Shown here: positions 21,385 to 31,329 of the stretch, one piece after another
Layout of the letters: every line of letters starts with the position of its first letter
Position numbering within the stretch: the stretch's first letter is position 1
Assembly (NCBI GenBank): GCA_022606425.2
Contig: JAHDVF020001252.1
Span: 124,001-188,000 of the forward strand
DNA length: 64,000 nucleotides
Origin: Lepidostoma basale
Taxonomy: Eukaryota; Arthropoda; Insecta; Trichoptera; Lepidostomatidae
Direction of reading: 5' to 3'
Notes under the pieces: generated by a model
What the model was told of the DNA's origin: nothing
The model's input: only the letters and a program-made list of their open reading frames with translations
Databases searched by the model: none
Position numbers and translations under genes: made by a program

Positions 21385-21597
21385 CTATGATACATCTGAT
21401 CTTGGAGGGTAAGATTGAGGGTTGACGAGGTGTTGGGAGAAGGTGGGTTTCCTGGCTAAGGAACATCCGAGAGTGGACGGGGCTGAGGACCGTGGAGGAG
21501 CTGTTCCGAGCTGCCCAGGACGGGAAGGCCTACTCAAGGGTGATAGTCAACGTTGGGGAGACCTGACAGGACACGGAAAGAAGAAGAAAGATAAACT
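21385..21597 (+). pseudogene. LINE-B C-terminus
   Basis: Encodes HLILEGKIEG, then a frameshift/stop at 'gggttgacgagg', RRWVSWLRNIREWTGLRTVEEL and FRAAQDGKAYSRVIVNVGET, and an AAGAAGAAAG tail. Very similar to 20,697-20,987 but on the other strand, with an RTE-like 3' end joined directly at 21,598. Confidence 0.75.
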
Positions 21598-21599
21598 AA

Positions 21600-21765
21600 A
21601 AACTAACTAACTAACCATCACGCCGTTTCCCCGAAGGGGTAGGCAGAAAGATTATACATATTTCTCTCGCTTCCTCAACATTCATACATCGTTTCATGTA
21701 CGCGCGTCGAATTCCCTGACTCCTCACATGGCCGACATTCAATATTTGATTTATTTGATCGAAAG
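21600..21765 (-). pseudogene. RTE-like LINE 3' terminus
   Basis: (TAAC)n, 'catcacgccgtttccccg', the complement of CMNVEEAREIC and the 'cctcacatggccgacattca' block, ending at 'ttatttgatcg'. Short deletion between 21,650 and 21,655 relative to other copies. Confidence 0.75.
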
Positions 21766-21774
21766 AGAGACTAA

Positions 21775-22305
21775 TTATATTAAAGTACCAATGACAGTGG
21801 GAAAAAACAAACATTTACATAGCAATACAATACATATTTATAATTTGGAAAAATACTTTTGATTTAAAATATTTATGAATAAAAATGGAACAAAAACAAA
21901 GTTTTTAATTCAATTCCAATGTTATTACAATGGAATTCCACAGCGTTAACGCCTTCAATAAAATATTTATTTACAATCGATATTTATTGGTCGAAATAAA
22001 CCCCGTTTGTGAAGAACGAAATGAGACTAGAAATATATTTCAGATTTTAAAGAGTTTTGTGAAATAATAATTAAAATAAATTGATTGATATAATGTTCTT
22101 ACCTTACTGTTCCTCAAAGAAAACCGTATGCTGCACATCAAATCATTGGAAACTATACGAACCATCGATTTAGGAGTATATTTTTTTAAACTGATTCGTG
22201 GCTAAATATATAACTCGAATATTTGAATGACTTGACTTTATTTGTCCGCAACAATAATTTGTGACAACGGCCATATAAATTATTTCACAAGCCGCTGAAA
22301 TAGTA
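21775..22305. other. No gene seen
   Basis: AT-rich. 'tggaattccacagcgttaacgcctt' at 21,932 recurs at 38,787 (with differences), so part is a low-copy repeat. Nothing coding. Confidence 0.35.
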
Positions 22306-22310
22306 CGCAA

Positions 22311-22339
22311 CAAGATGGCGTCCGTGGGCAGCCATTTTG
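22311..22339. promoter_or_regulatory. Inverted pair of YY1/Pho-like sites
   Basis: 'caagatggcg' (22,311-22,320) and 'gccattttg' (22,331-22,339) are opposite-strand matches to the GCCAT core bound by YY1 in animals and Pleiohomeotic in insects. It sits in a region with no recognised repeat. A similar arrangement 'aatatggcggccatatt' is at 24,814. A short frame ATGGCGTCC... runs only 12 codons. No expression evidence. Confidence 0.35.
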
Positions 22340-22344
22340 AAATG

Positions 22345-23015
22345 ACTCATTAACATTCTGCATTTTGGCTATTATTGAGTAGTAATCGTACTTTTCAAAA
22401 TCTGAGATGGTTTAACAAAAGTTATACATATAATACAATACGTGTGTGTGGATTTCTGTGAATGGTAAATTAATTTAGCAGTGCTTCAAAATTTAAGGAA
22501 TTTAACACAGTGTACACTCTCATAACCTTGTAGTACTTTGTTCTGCACGCCTTCCCGGCAGCTAGTAAGCCAAAATACTAGCCTCTACTTCTACATGAAT
22601 AGGCTCCTCGCCTCTTGTGCCACTGCCACAGTTCCTGATCATCGTTATTACCATCCTCCTGATCCGCCACCATCAAGATCACCTCCGCTCATCGGACACC
22701 TTCATCCCTTGTCTCTTCGTGAGGTAAAAAAAAATTCAAACATGTGGGGGAGCAATAACCTACGGACTGGTTTTCTTGAGAAAACAAGACCCAAGAATGA
22801 AAAAACAATCGCTTGGTGATGTTCAGGTATAGTTACGTGTTTTCTTAGAAATGTTATATTTTTCATAATTTTAATTTAATAGTTTAATGTGTTTGAAAAC
22901 GAAATTTATTTATATAACTGCAATAATTCCTAATGAATACAAAATATTTATATATTTATAATCATTACTTTCATTTAACTTCTGCCAAAAATACTATGAA
23001 AACACAGTACATTTT
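22345..23015. other. Unassigned, possible unique sequence
   Basis: The plus strand is open for 93 codons from 22,538 with a proline/serine-rich stretch (PPDPPPSRSPP), and a GTAAAA follows at 22,721. I do not recognise a domain, and composition alone does not support a gene. Confidence 0.25.
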
Positions 23016-23017
23016 TT

Positions 23018-23725
23018 TAACTAACTAACTAACAGGGTAGGCAGAATGAATGGACTGCCACACTTTTTTTTCCTGACATATTTCTGTCGCTTCCTCAACA
23101 TTCATACATCGTGTCATGCACGCGCGTTGATTTCTCTGACTCCTCACGTGACCGACATTCAATATTTGATTTATTTGATCGTGCCACGTTTTCCTCGGTC
23201 TTCCTCTATTTCTAGTTCCATTTACATCGTTAACATATATTTTTTTACCATTCTTTCTTCATCTTAATAATCCTTTCATTATTTTGTTCATAACACCATC
23301 ATTCGCACCGCATTCACTTCATATATTTTCATTCGACACTATCATACACAGAGTATCACATATTCGTCTAATAGATCACATTTCTACTGCATTTATTCTA
23401 CTTTCATCCTTCTTTTGCCAGTTCCATGCTTCGCTTCCATACATATGGTCGGTAGAAGAACACCATTACGCAATGTGCAAATATGTGTTTCTAATAAGAA
23501 TTAACGTAAAAAATAAATAACAAACCATCACACCGTCCCCCCAAAGGGGTAGGTATGAATAATGGACCGCCTCACTTTTCATTCCTGACATACTTCTTTC
23601 GATTCCTCAAACATTATACACCGTGCACGCACGCACGTCTATTTCTCCGACTCCTCACGTGGCTGACGTTTAATATTTGATTGATTTAATCGTACAACGT
23701 TTTCCTCGGTCTTCCTCTATAGAAT
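23018..23725 (-). pseudogene. Two RTE-like LINE fragments
   Basis: First copy 23,018-23,445: (TAAC)n, complements of CMNVEEARE, RGRPRKTWHDQINQIL, VNDVNGT and, near 23,420, SWNWQKKDESRINAVEM. The second (23,518-23,725) starts anew at its 3' end ('caccgtccccccaaagggg') and stops after the PRKT block. Both decayed. Confidence 0.75.
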
Positions 23726-23739
23726 GAAAGTATGTGCGT

Positions 23740-24295
23740 AGATGTTTGGAAAATCCGTATCTTTTTGTATCCTTTTCGACCGACATAAAGTTGGTATGAG
23801 ATATAATTTGTTTTAGTTTTTTTCAGCAGATATCAAAGGATAAAGGTCCCCTGCTGGCGTTTTAATTTTTTTCTCTATTTTTGTATTATTTCCATCAACA
23901 ACAATTATCCGAACCCGCACTCTGTCGTTCCAGTTGTCAAAAACAGTCTCCTCGAACATCCCTCAAGGAGGGAGAACTCACTGACAGATGAAATTCTCAC
24001 TTTTGGACCAACTTTATCCAAACAACTCGAAAAGTGCTCCAAATTAAGGAATCTTTAGACCTCCGGGTTCCTAAGAACGTCTCCGAGCGTACAGTACGCT
24101 ACATATCACTTCAACATTTTTCTATAAAAATCGTTGGTAAGATCGTCCGTTTTGTAAACATCTTATGCATAAGAAGGCAAGACGCTATAATTTGACAAAT
24201 ATCTGCCGTTAAAAAATGTAATTGTTTATTTGAAATTTCATGGTAGAAGTCCTTTGTTAATAATGAAAAAAAAATCTAAAACTAGAATTAAACAC
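23740..24295. other. No gene seen
   Basis: Contains a stretch of more balanced composition (23,890-24,110) with no stop-free frame of note. Not matched elsewhere in the window. Confidence 0.3.
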
Positions 24296-24299
24296 TTTT

Positions 24300-24420
24300 A
24301 AAAAGTTGCATAAAACCTCTTTATTTTGAGTCAGGAGCGCCAACCGGTTTCACTCTGTATTCACTGTAGTGTTTAATTCTAATTTTAAATATGTCAAACC
24401 ACCAAGTTTCCAAAGAAAAA
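24300..24420 (-). repeat. HHR-D partial arm
   Basis: 'gagcgccaaccggtttcact' keeps the GAAAC, CG, GTT and stem I half (read on the minus strand); the CUGAUGA half is replaced by 'ctgtattcactg'. Followed by the HHR-D flank phrase 'tgtcaaaccaccaagt' at 24,393. Confidence 0.6.
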
Positions 24421-24439
24421 AATTCTTTTATGTATCTCA

Positions 24440-24610
24440 TTTTTTTCTTACTCTTCTTGTCCTGTCACACCCCCGTGGTGCATAGGGCCTCAAGGAACCT
24501 TCTCCACCCGACTCTATCACATGCCTGATGCCAAACATCATCCCAAGTGAGGCCTACAGGGCTCTTCGCCAGGTGGCTCTAGGTCTGCCTCGCTTCCTCT
24601 TTCCCTCCAT
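24440..24610 (-). pseudogene. LINE C-terminal fragment
   Basis: Minus strand: GRPRATWRRALX, SLGMMFGIRHVIESG and GWRRFLEALCTTGV-like codons, then CRTRRV. The pattern GRPxxTWRR...RxxWRxFLxALCxxxG(A) is typical of another RTE-type LINE end. Only ~165 bp. Confidence 0.5.
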
Positions 24611-24634
24611 AGGCGAGGATTTATATGTATATTT

Positions 24635-24770
24635 AGTTAATATCCACTAATTTTTGTGTCTTCGACCGGTTTCTTGTGGTGGATGGTCCCCAGAAAACGG
24701 CAGCGAGCTGCGGAAACCGATCGAAAACACAAAGATTTGTGGATTTTAACTAAATATATTTTTAATATAA
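24635..24770. repeat. HHR-F related palindrome, decayed
   Basis: 'tttttgtgtcttcgaccggtttct' faces 'cggaaaccgatcgaaaacacaaagatt'. This is the same arm sequence as at 33,611 and 33,708. The stem II hairpin is intact on only one side (ggcagcgagctgc) and the catalytic box is gone. Confidence 0.55.
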
Positions 24771-24949
24771 AATATGTTCTATTTTTCATTTTATAAATAA
24801 CTGCGCATTTAAAATATGGCGGCCATATTGAGAGGATGAGTTATTTATTTCACAACTCTCGTTTGAATTAAATCATAAATATTTATTTTTTCATTATACA
24901 TTTTATACTTTTTTATTCAATATTACTTTCTTTTTATGTTTCAAACCTA

Positions 24950-25190
24950 AGGATTTGGTTAATAAGTTTTGTCAACTCGTGCCACTTTGCGGTAGTATCC
25001 ATTTGCTTTCCACGTTTGTTTGTATGGAATTACATATTTTTATATCATTATAATTGTATATTATCAGGTAATTTGAACCCAACTACTGTATACAACTTTT
25101 TGACTATTGATTCTCATGTCATGTGATAGGTGGCTAGTCTATCGCCAAATTTGACACGTGATTTATACCAGAACGAAGACAGTGTGAGAA
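24950..25190 (-). mobile_element. tRNA-SINE, 5'-truncated
   Basis: Long-tail form: 'gatttggttaataagttttg', 'tttccacgtttgtttgtat', 'ttgaacccaactactgtatac', 'gattctcatgtcatgtgata', then body to 'gacagtgtgagaatt'. tRNA head absent. Confidence 0.7.
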
Positions 25191-25344
25191 TTTGTATCCT
25201 TAAATCTACGTTATAAAAATTACATGCATGTAAATTTTTAATTGATAATTGATACGTTATTAATATAAATGAAAACATCTGCCAATAATTAATCTTTTTA
25301 ATTGAAATTTCTTGGTAGAAGATCATTTTAAATAATAAAAACCA

Positions 25345-25605
25345 AAAAAAAATGGATACAAAATTTCTTTATTATTATGTATTAAGTGTGCTTCCACTTG
25401 TGTTTATGTTCGACCGGTTTTGGCAGCTTGCTGCCATCTTCTGGTGTATTTCTGTATGCCATCTTACTGGATGCCATTTTGCTGCCATCTTGTTGCCATC
25501 AGGTGTCGTGGCTGCCGTGTATGCCATCTTGCTGCCATCTTCTGGTCGAACGAAACACAAGTGGAAGCACACTAAATACATAATAATAAAGAAATTTGTA
25601 TCAAC
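25345..25605. repeat. Palindromic HHR-F related element
   Basis: Arms 'ttctttattattatgtattaagtgtgcttccac' (25,364 on) and 'gtggaagcacactaaatacataataataaagaa' (25,560 on). In the minus reading of the left arm: CAGAAGA (25,443-25,437), one T, ggcagc/gctgcc hairpin, AAAAC, CG, GTC. The centre has several repeats of 'gccatcttgctgccatctt', so the loop side has been amplified. Confidence 0.65.
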
Positions 25606-25654
25606 ATTTTTTTGTTTTCATTATTGAAAACATCTGCTTTCTAGAAGTTGTGAA

Positions 25655-26060
25655 AAACTGCCACACTATTCTTTCCTGACATATTTCTCTCGCTTCCTCA
25701 ACATTCATAAATCGTGTCATGCACGCACATCGATTTCTCTGACTCCTCACGTGGCCAAAATCCAATATTTCCTTATTCTTCTAATACTGGTCGGAGGTCA
25801 CTAGGACCTGTTTGTGCAGAGTTTGCCGCCCCTTACGATGTGTACTCCCAGCTATATTTCCATCTCTTGGAGGGTCTTTAATGGATTGTTCTTCCCTCTT
25901 GTTTCCCATGTAAGGCAAGATGTGGTTGTTTTTCTGCATCCATTCTTTCCACGTGGTCCTTACAATATCTTATTCTTTGTCTCCCACATCTGACAATATC
26001 CTGGATATCACACATTGCTCTAATCGTGGTGTTTCTAATTCTTTCGCGTAGAGTTGAAAC
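25655..26060 (-). pseudogene. RTE-like and LINE-E fragments
   Basis: 25,655-25,773: RTE-like 3' block lacking its (TAAC)n end. 25,775-26,060: antisense LINE-E C-terminus with the complement of an RIRNTTIRAMCDIQDIVRCGRQRIRY-like block near 25,960-26,045, ending in a GAA-type tail. At 26,130-26,190 the plus strand reads VHQFRYLGPISEYTLYS, another LINE-E scrap. Confidence 0.55.
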
Positions 26061-26189
26061 ATTTCTCTGAAATTTAATATAATAAAATTTCTAGACAACG
26101 GACGTTTCTAGAAAATGGAATGATAAAATCTAATCTGGTACACCAGTTCAGATATTTAGGCCCCATCAGCGAGTACACATTATACTCGC

Positions 26190-26515
26190 TGACTGTTCGT
26201 ACGTATGACAGTATTACTAGTCAAAGAATGCGTAAAATTTAATTTACCCTCTAAATTAAGTTAACCAAGTTGTGAGACTCGGAGGCATGTCACGTGAGCA
26301 GATTTCTGAAGGCTCTCAGAAAGTCGGAAGCTCTAAGTATATACTTGTACACGCATGTACGTCGCGCGTATATAGCAGGTGCACGGGATAAACAAATGTC
26401 AAGTTAATTATCCTCCCATTAATCTTCCAAACTTTGCCATGACAGTAATTAAAATTACTTAAAAGATAAAAGCTTTTTTGGACAAAAATATGTTGCTTTG
26501 TCTACAATGTTAATA
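26190..26515. other. Unassigned, no repeat match
   Basis: Contains a perfect E-box in 'tgtcacgtgagc' (26,300 region) and 'cgcgtatatagcagg' (TATA-like) near 26,366. No ORF and no partner elsewhere. Could be unique regulatory sequence or an unrecognised element. Confidence 0.3.
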
Positions 26516-26516
26516 T

Positions 26517-27205
26517 AACTAACTAACTAACTAACCATCACGCCGTCTCCCCGAAAGGGTAGGCAGAAAGAATGGACTGCCACACTTTAATCGATGCGGC
26601 ACTCCATCCTTCTCTTTTCGCCATCGCGAGAGACGCGGTGTGATGGGTTGCGAACCTCATCGCCACCAACAGGCATCTCCCGCGCACACTTCGATCGTTC
26701 AACGTCTACATTATAAATCTAAAACAAATTATCTGAAATACAATGATATAAAATAAAATAACAAAGAAAAATAATTTAACACATAATGTTATTTTAGATG
26801 GAGCACTTGTCGCCAGCTGGACAATCCGGACATTTGTGTTTATTTAATTTTTATTCCACGTTATCCACTGTTTTTTTTTTTAATTTACTGTAATTAGGCA
26901 CTTAAAACAATCTTACACCAGCAAGAACTTCAAAATATTATTGAAGAATTTATTCAAATTGTCATTGGAACAAATGAAAAATGTATTTTTACACCTGTCA
27001 AAATTCTTTTTATAAACGAAAAAACTTATATAATTTTAACACCAAAACAGTAAAAACGTATTTTTTGTCACAAATAACTATCATAAAGAGCGGCAATAAT
27101 CAAATTAACTGAAACAATTCACTTATACACGAAATATCTCCAAATTGACGGGAGCACCATATGAACCAAACCAAATTTTCAAAATCAGAAACAAATAATA
27201 AATGT
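26517..27205 (-). mobile_element. Element A copy 3
   Basis: Complete antisense copy: (TAAC)n, RTE-like 'catcacgccgtctccccga', GC-rich block (26,600-26,700), 'aatacaatgatataaaataa', then the body ending near 'aaattttcaaaatcagaaac'. Collinear with 11,315-11,955, with a small expansion of the T/A tract near 26,870. Confidence 0.75.
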
Positions 27206-27254
27206 TAATATAATATTATTATTATTATATAAATACCAGGGGAACGTGTTACAG

Positions 27255-27450
27255 AAATAATTAATGCGATAGAAAACGTCTGTTTTCTAGAAGTGTATTT
27301 ATATTTCATGTGAATGACATGTTTAGGCTTACTAAGTCATTATCAAATGTTTAATGAACTTTTGATAATGGCTCAATAAAACATTTCCTTCCCAAAAAAT
27401 ATAATGAAACATCTAGAAAACTGATGGATGCATTCGTATTAATTTTTGTG
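27255..27450. repeat. HHR-C palindrome, nearly whole
   Basis: Both arms present in about 195 bp. Left: 'gatagaaaacgtctgttttc', 'gtgaatgacatgtttaggct', 'cattatcaaatg'. Right: 'cttttgataatggctcaata', 'aaacatttccttccc', 'tagaaaactgatgg'. Both catalytic boxes read TTGATAA on their own strands; GAAAC is damaged in both. It shows the basic unit length of this family. Confidence 0.7.
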
Positions 27451-27451
27451 T

Positions 27452-27765
27452 GAATTTCTCTTGCTTCCTCAATATTCATACATCTCCTCGCGTGGCCGAC
27501 ATTCAATATTTGATTTATTTGATCGGGCCACGTTTTCCTCGGTCTTCCTCTATTTCTAGTTCCATTTTCCTCGTTAACATATACTTTTTTACCATTCTTA
27601 CTTCATTCATTCTTTCCATGTGTCCAAACCAGCTTAACGATCATTTCATTATTTTGTTCATAACACCATCATTCGCACCGCATTCACTTCTTATATTTTC
27701 ATTCGACACTCTATCATACACAGGGTTTCCGCACGTTAAAGTATCCACATATTAAAGAAATATAT
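27452..27765 (-). pseudogene. RTE-like LINE fragment
   Basis: Antisense RPRKTWPDQINQIL, the 'cctcgttaacatatactttt' block, FGHMERMNE, MNKIM and DRVSNENIRSECGAND regions. The 3' terminus is missing and the fragment abuts HHR-C directly. Confidence 0.75.
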
Positions 27766-27977
27766 CACTTAAAATAATAATTATTGTGATTTCTTAACAT
27801 TATTTAAAAAATGAAAATAAAAACCTGAATAAAATCACTAAACAAATATTTAATGCGTCATTTATCTGTGTACCTATTCCTCTTTCAGTTTCGGCATCAC
27901 TTGAGTTCGTGTTTTGTCAAAGTTTGATCATGAAACCCTGTATTTTATGCCATGAGGAGACTACATAAATGTATCAG

Positions 27978-28037
27978 TATATATAAATACGGCTGTCCAT
28001 CCTCTGTGTCTAACCCTTCAGCAGCGTAATGGTGAGT
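27978..28037 (+). promoter_or_regulatory. TATA promoter with ATG at a splice donor (candidate)
   Basis: TATA box 'tatatataaatac' (27,978-27,990); 'ttcagcag' about 38-40 bp downstream, a little far for an insect initiator; then ATG at 28,029-28,031 directly followed by the donor GTGAGT (28,032-28,037). A minimal first coding exon ending just after the start codon is common in insect cuticle-type and other small secreted-protein genes. The ~230 bp upstream match no repeat here. No downstream exon can be assigned, and the would-be intron is full of transposons. Could be a real gene start, a remnant or coincidence. Confidence 0.35.
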
Positions 28038-28103
28038 AAATCTTTATGTTTCCTGTTTTTATTTTATTTTATGTATTCACTTACTTTGAGAAAAATAATA
28101 TTT

Positions 28104-28275
28104 AACTAACCAGAACTACCCTTCCCATAGAGGGATAACCGAAATGATGGACTACCACACTATTCTGTCCTGACATATCTCTTGAGATTTATCTTTACTC
28201 ATACTATATCTTGACGAGCACGCTCGTTCTTCTAACGCAATCGCCTTTTAGTTATTGTTTCATTTGGTAATGTCA
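28104..28275 (-). pseudogene. RTE-like LINE 3' fragment, highly diverged
   Basis: 'ctaaccagaactacccttcc' then recognisable but mutated complements of the C-terminal codons, ending near 'tggtaatgtcat'. More decayed than the other copies, so older. Confidence 0.55.
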
Positions 28276-28560
28276 TATAATAATAATAATAATAAATTGG
28301 ATAATTTATAGAGCGCCATTATTATGAATTAATCACCTTAAGGGTGCTTTAGAAAATGCTCGGTTTTATGAGCTAGTTAAAAAAATAAACATTTCAGTAT
28401 GAGGGCTACACCTGGCGATGTCGATCAACATTTATATCAGAAAAAGATAATTTGAAAAGGTGCGTTTTGAGTCTCGATATAAACTCTGACTGATTTTTAA
28501 TCCACTTGAGGTCTGTTGTGTCGTACCTGCTGTGTTATGTCTTCCTCTACCTTCATGATT
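28276..28560 (-). pseudogene. L2/CR1-like LINE 3' end with ATT tail
   Basis: (ATT)n on the minus strand at 28,276-28,297 preceded by 'ggcgctctataaattatcc', a tail style shared by L2/CR1-type elements. Upstream the frame encodes SQSEFISRLKTHLFKLSF, the usual end of these RT ORFs (a short amphipathic SLxxFKSxLKTHLF helix). A second copy is at 50,283-50,515. Confidence 0.65.
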
Positions 28561-28605
28561 TATTTAAAAAAAAACTGAGGCTAATCGAAAAACGTTTTTT
28601 AATCA

Positions 28606-29600
28606 TGAAATTTAATTGTATCTCAATAGAGACGAAGATGCAAACTGGAAACTGAATATGGTTGATCAAGGTGTTTACAGGACTTATGACCTGTCATTGG
28701 TTGGGTTAAGCGCACGCTTTATGTAATTACAACATTCCCCATTCCACCTATTTCTTTATGACCATGTAAGACAAATTTTTGGAGGTTGTATATATGTTAC
28801 AAATCTATGTTTATCTTCACATAGCAGTTTCAATACGCCATCTATGTAGATTTCATAAAGAAAAAGGTGGAATGGGGAATGTTGTAATTACATAAAGCGT
28901 GCGCTTAACCCAACCAATGACAGGTTATAAGTCCTGTAAACACCTTGATCAACCATATTCAGTTTCCAGTTTGCATCTTCGTCTCTATTGAGATACAATT
29001 AAATTTCATGAATTAATCACCCACCATGAGCGAAATCCAGTATTCGTATACAAGTATAAGTATACATTCACAAAAAATATTTGTAATCATTCTGGTCAAT
29101 TCTTTGGCATATAGATAGGAGTGATATCTCCAGGCGGCTTCTAAACAATGCGCTAATGGCGATAGCCTTCACATTGTGTTAATAAAGTAGTTTGCTAAAT
29201 GCTAAAAATTAATCTCCATAGATGGCGTTAGTGTGTGGATTATATAGATTAATCTTAAAAAGATTAACATATGTAATCAAATCTACATAGATGGCGTATT
29301 GAAACTGACATGTGAAGATAAGCATAGATTTGTAACATATATACAACCTCCAAAAATTTGTCTTACATGGTCATAAAGAAATAGGTGGAATGGGGAATGT
29401 TGTAATTACATAAAGCGTGCGCTTAACCCAACCAATGACAGGTCATAAGTCCTGTAAACACCTTGATCAACCATATTCAGTTTCCAGTTTGCATCTTCGT
29501 CTCTATTGAGATACAATTAAATTTCATGAATTAATCACCCACCATGAGTGAAATCCAGTATTTGTATACAAGTATAAGTATACATTCACAAAAAAATGTT
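28606..29600. repeat. 'tatctc' element: palindrome plus direct copy
   Basis: Arm 28,608-28,762 and its reverse complement 28,853-29,009 form a palindrome with a ~90-bp centre. A third copy (29,370-29,529) repeats the right arm in direct orientation with very few changes, preceded by a unit beginning 'gtatacattcacaaaaaat'. No ORF. Termini look like 'aatttcatgaattaatcac'. Class unknown. Confidence 0.7.
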
Positions 29601-29639
29601 TTTCAATCATTTTCTATATTAATGATGATCGCTTATTAA

Positions 29640-30120
29640 TTACGAAACCAAAAATTATAGTTCTCAATTATTCCATTATCCTGAATATCACGTTTTTTTA
29701 GTTCATTATTATAAATATCTACTCTTGTATGGTGTCGAGAATATGTCAAGTAGGTAATCACTTTATGGAAATGAGATAACAGGCACCTGAAGTGTAAAAG
29801 CCTGGCGTCACGCGGGGGTAAATCTCTTCCATTACGGTATCAGACGTGTCGCGTTGGTGACGTCATCACAATATTACTTTTTTATAATGAGTGGGTTTCA
29901 CGATCCCTAGTAAAGATTAAAAAGATGTAATTAAATTATCTGTTTGAAAACCCAAGAACTCATCAGTTATTGTTATTTAATCATACTTAAAAATGTTTTT
30001 GTTTAAAAGTATTATAAAAAATATTTATTTTGATTGGAAGACAAACACCAAGGATTTAATTCAATGATATTTGAATTTATTGTATAATACAATCTCCAAG
30101 ATGAGCAGAAAATAACTTAT
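29640..30120. promoter_or_regulatory. Unique stretch with a CRE site
   Basis: A perfect cAMP-response element TGACGTCA lies at 29,858-29,865 in a locally GC-rich block (29,800-29,865), next to 'gtaggtaatcacttta'. No repeat partner in the window and no ORF. Regulatory function is only a possibility. Confidence 0.3.
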
Positions 30121-30127
30121 TATTGTG

Positions 30128-30215
30128 AAGAAGGAATCTGGTCATGTCCAGGCTTGAACCCATGTCCCCTAGATAAGGAGCCAAGCATTCTATCCCCTAA
30201 ACCACTGCCAGGTTT
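30128..30215 (-). repeat. Second tRNA-like sequence
   Basis: Minus strand: box A-like 'tggcagtggtttagg' (30,210-30,196), anticodon-arm-like 'ggctccttatctagggg', box B 'gggttcaagcc' (30,161-30,151). Acceptor halves do not pair, so not a functional tRNA; either a tRNA pseudogene or the head of a second SINE family. Head sequence differs from the common SINE. Confidence 0.5.
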
Positions 30216-30384
30216 ATCTTATTTCATGTAAATATACAATAATTCATATAATCATACTGTATACGATATATTTTTAATAAAAATAAATCAGATTACGTTT
30301 TAATATTAATGATTCATACTTTTTCAATAAGTATAGGTATATCTTGAGAATATTGGTGAAAATCTCCATTTCTTATATTAAAAT

Positions 30385-30690
30385 TTAGTGAAAACATCCG
30401 TTTTCTAGAAGTTTTATTATATTTTAGGGAATAACATGTTTTGCCTTGCTAAGACATTATCAAATGTAGCTGTTTATATATTCTTCTTCCTCAGCCTATT
30501 CCCGTCCACTCCTGGACAAAGGCCTCCTCCATTCGCTACCATGTCACTTTGTCTTGTGCAGACTGCATCCAGTTTACTCCAACGTGTCTGTTCAAATCAT
30601 CCTTCCACCGTAGTTGCGGTCGCCCTCCACCTCTCTTTGCAAAGAGAGGTGCAGAGCTGTTTATATACCCGAGCTACTTGTAAAGAATAA
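30385..30690. repeat. HHR-C element split by LINE-D
   Basis: Minus arm 30,385-30,467: 'gttttctagaagttttatta', 'taacatgttttgccttgcta', 'cattatcaaatgtag' (TTGATAA box). It is interrupted by LINE-D, bounded by a 13-bp duplication agctgtttatata at 30,468-30,480 and 30,655-30,667. The equivalent uninterrupted phrase 'gctgtttatatacacgagtt' exists at 42,525. Confidence 0.75.
30481..30654 (-). mobile_element. LINE-D 3' fragment with 13-bp TSD
   Basis: About 174 bp, antisense: 'ttcttcctcagcctattccc' end, then complements of CPGVNGN..., and the VAVALHL-shadowed RATTTVEG region shared with 45,955-46,345. The perfect 13-bp flanking duplication shows target-primed insertion of a severely 5'-truncated copy. 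Confidence 0.8.
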
Positions 30691-31166
30691 ATTTATGAAT
30701 ATCAGTATAAGTATACATTCACAAATATTTGGTCTTCAAATATTCTGGTCAAAATTCTTTGGCATATAGAATGGAATAATACTCCTAGCGGCTTCTAACA
30801 ATATGTTGGTCGACAGCCTTCACATTGTGTTAATAAGGTAGTTTGCTAAATGCCGAAAATCATTCTCCATAGATGGCGTTAGTGGGTCGGTTGTATAGGT
30901 TAATTCTTGAAAAAATTCACAAGTGCAACCAAATCTACATAGATGGCTGACTGAAACTGCCACGTGAAGATAAATATGGATTTTGAAGTATATATACATC
31001 TTCCAAAAAATTTGTCATGCATGATCACAAATAACAAAGGTGGAATGGGGAATGTTGTAATTACATAAAGCGTGCGCTTAACCCAACCAATGACAGGTCA
31101 TAAGTCCTGTAAACACCTTGATCATCCATGTTCAGTTTCCAGTTTACGTCTATTGAGATACAATTA
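30690..31166 (-). repeat. 'tatctc' element, near-complete single unit
   Basis: Follows the unit of 29,040-29,520: 'gtatacattcacaaatattt', 'gcatatagaatggaa', 'gacagccttcacattgtgtt', 'atctccatagatggcgtta'-type block, 'gtggaatggggaatgttgta' and the end 'ctattgagatacaatt'. Useful for defining unit length (about 480 bp). Confidence 0.7.
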
Positions 31167-31169
31167 AAA

Positions 31170-31325
31170 TATCAAACTATTTTAAAACTTTATATTTTAA
31201 TAGTAACTATAATTGATGCCAACTGGTTTCGCTTTTAAAAATAGCTTCACCGCAGGGCAACATATGAACAGTACTTACGAGAATAATATTTTGAAAACTT
31301 GTATTTTCACAACACTATTTACAAC
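31170..31325. other. No gene seen
   Basis: Short spacer, AT-rich, with nothing recognised. Confidence 0.3.
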
Positions 31326-31329
31326 CCAT

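Noticed and set aside
22538..22819. Proline-rich host exon
   Set aside because: No domain, no convincing splice pair, and length is within chance for this region.
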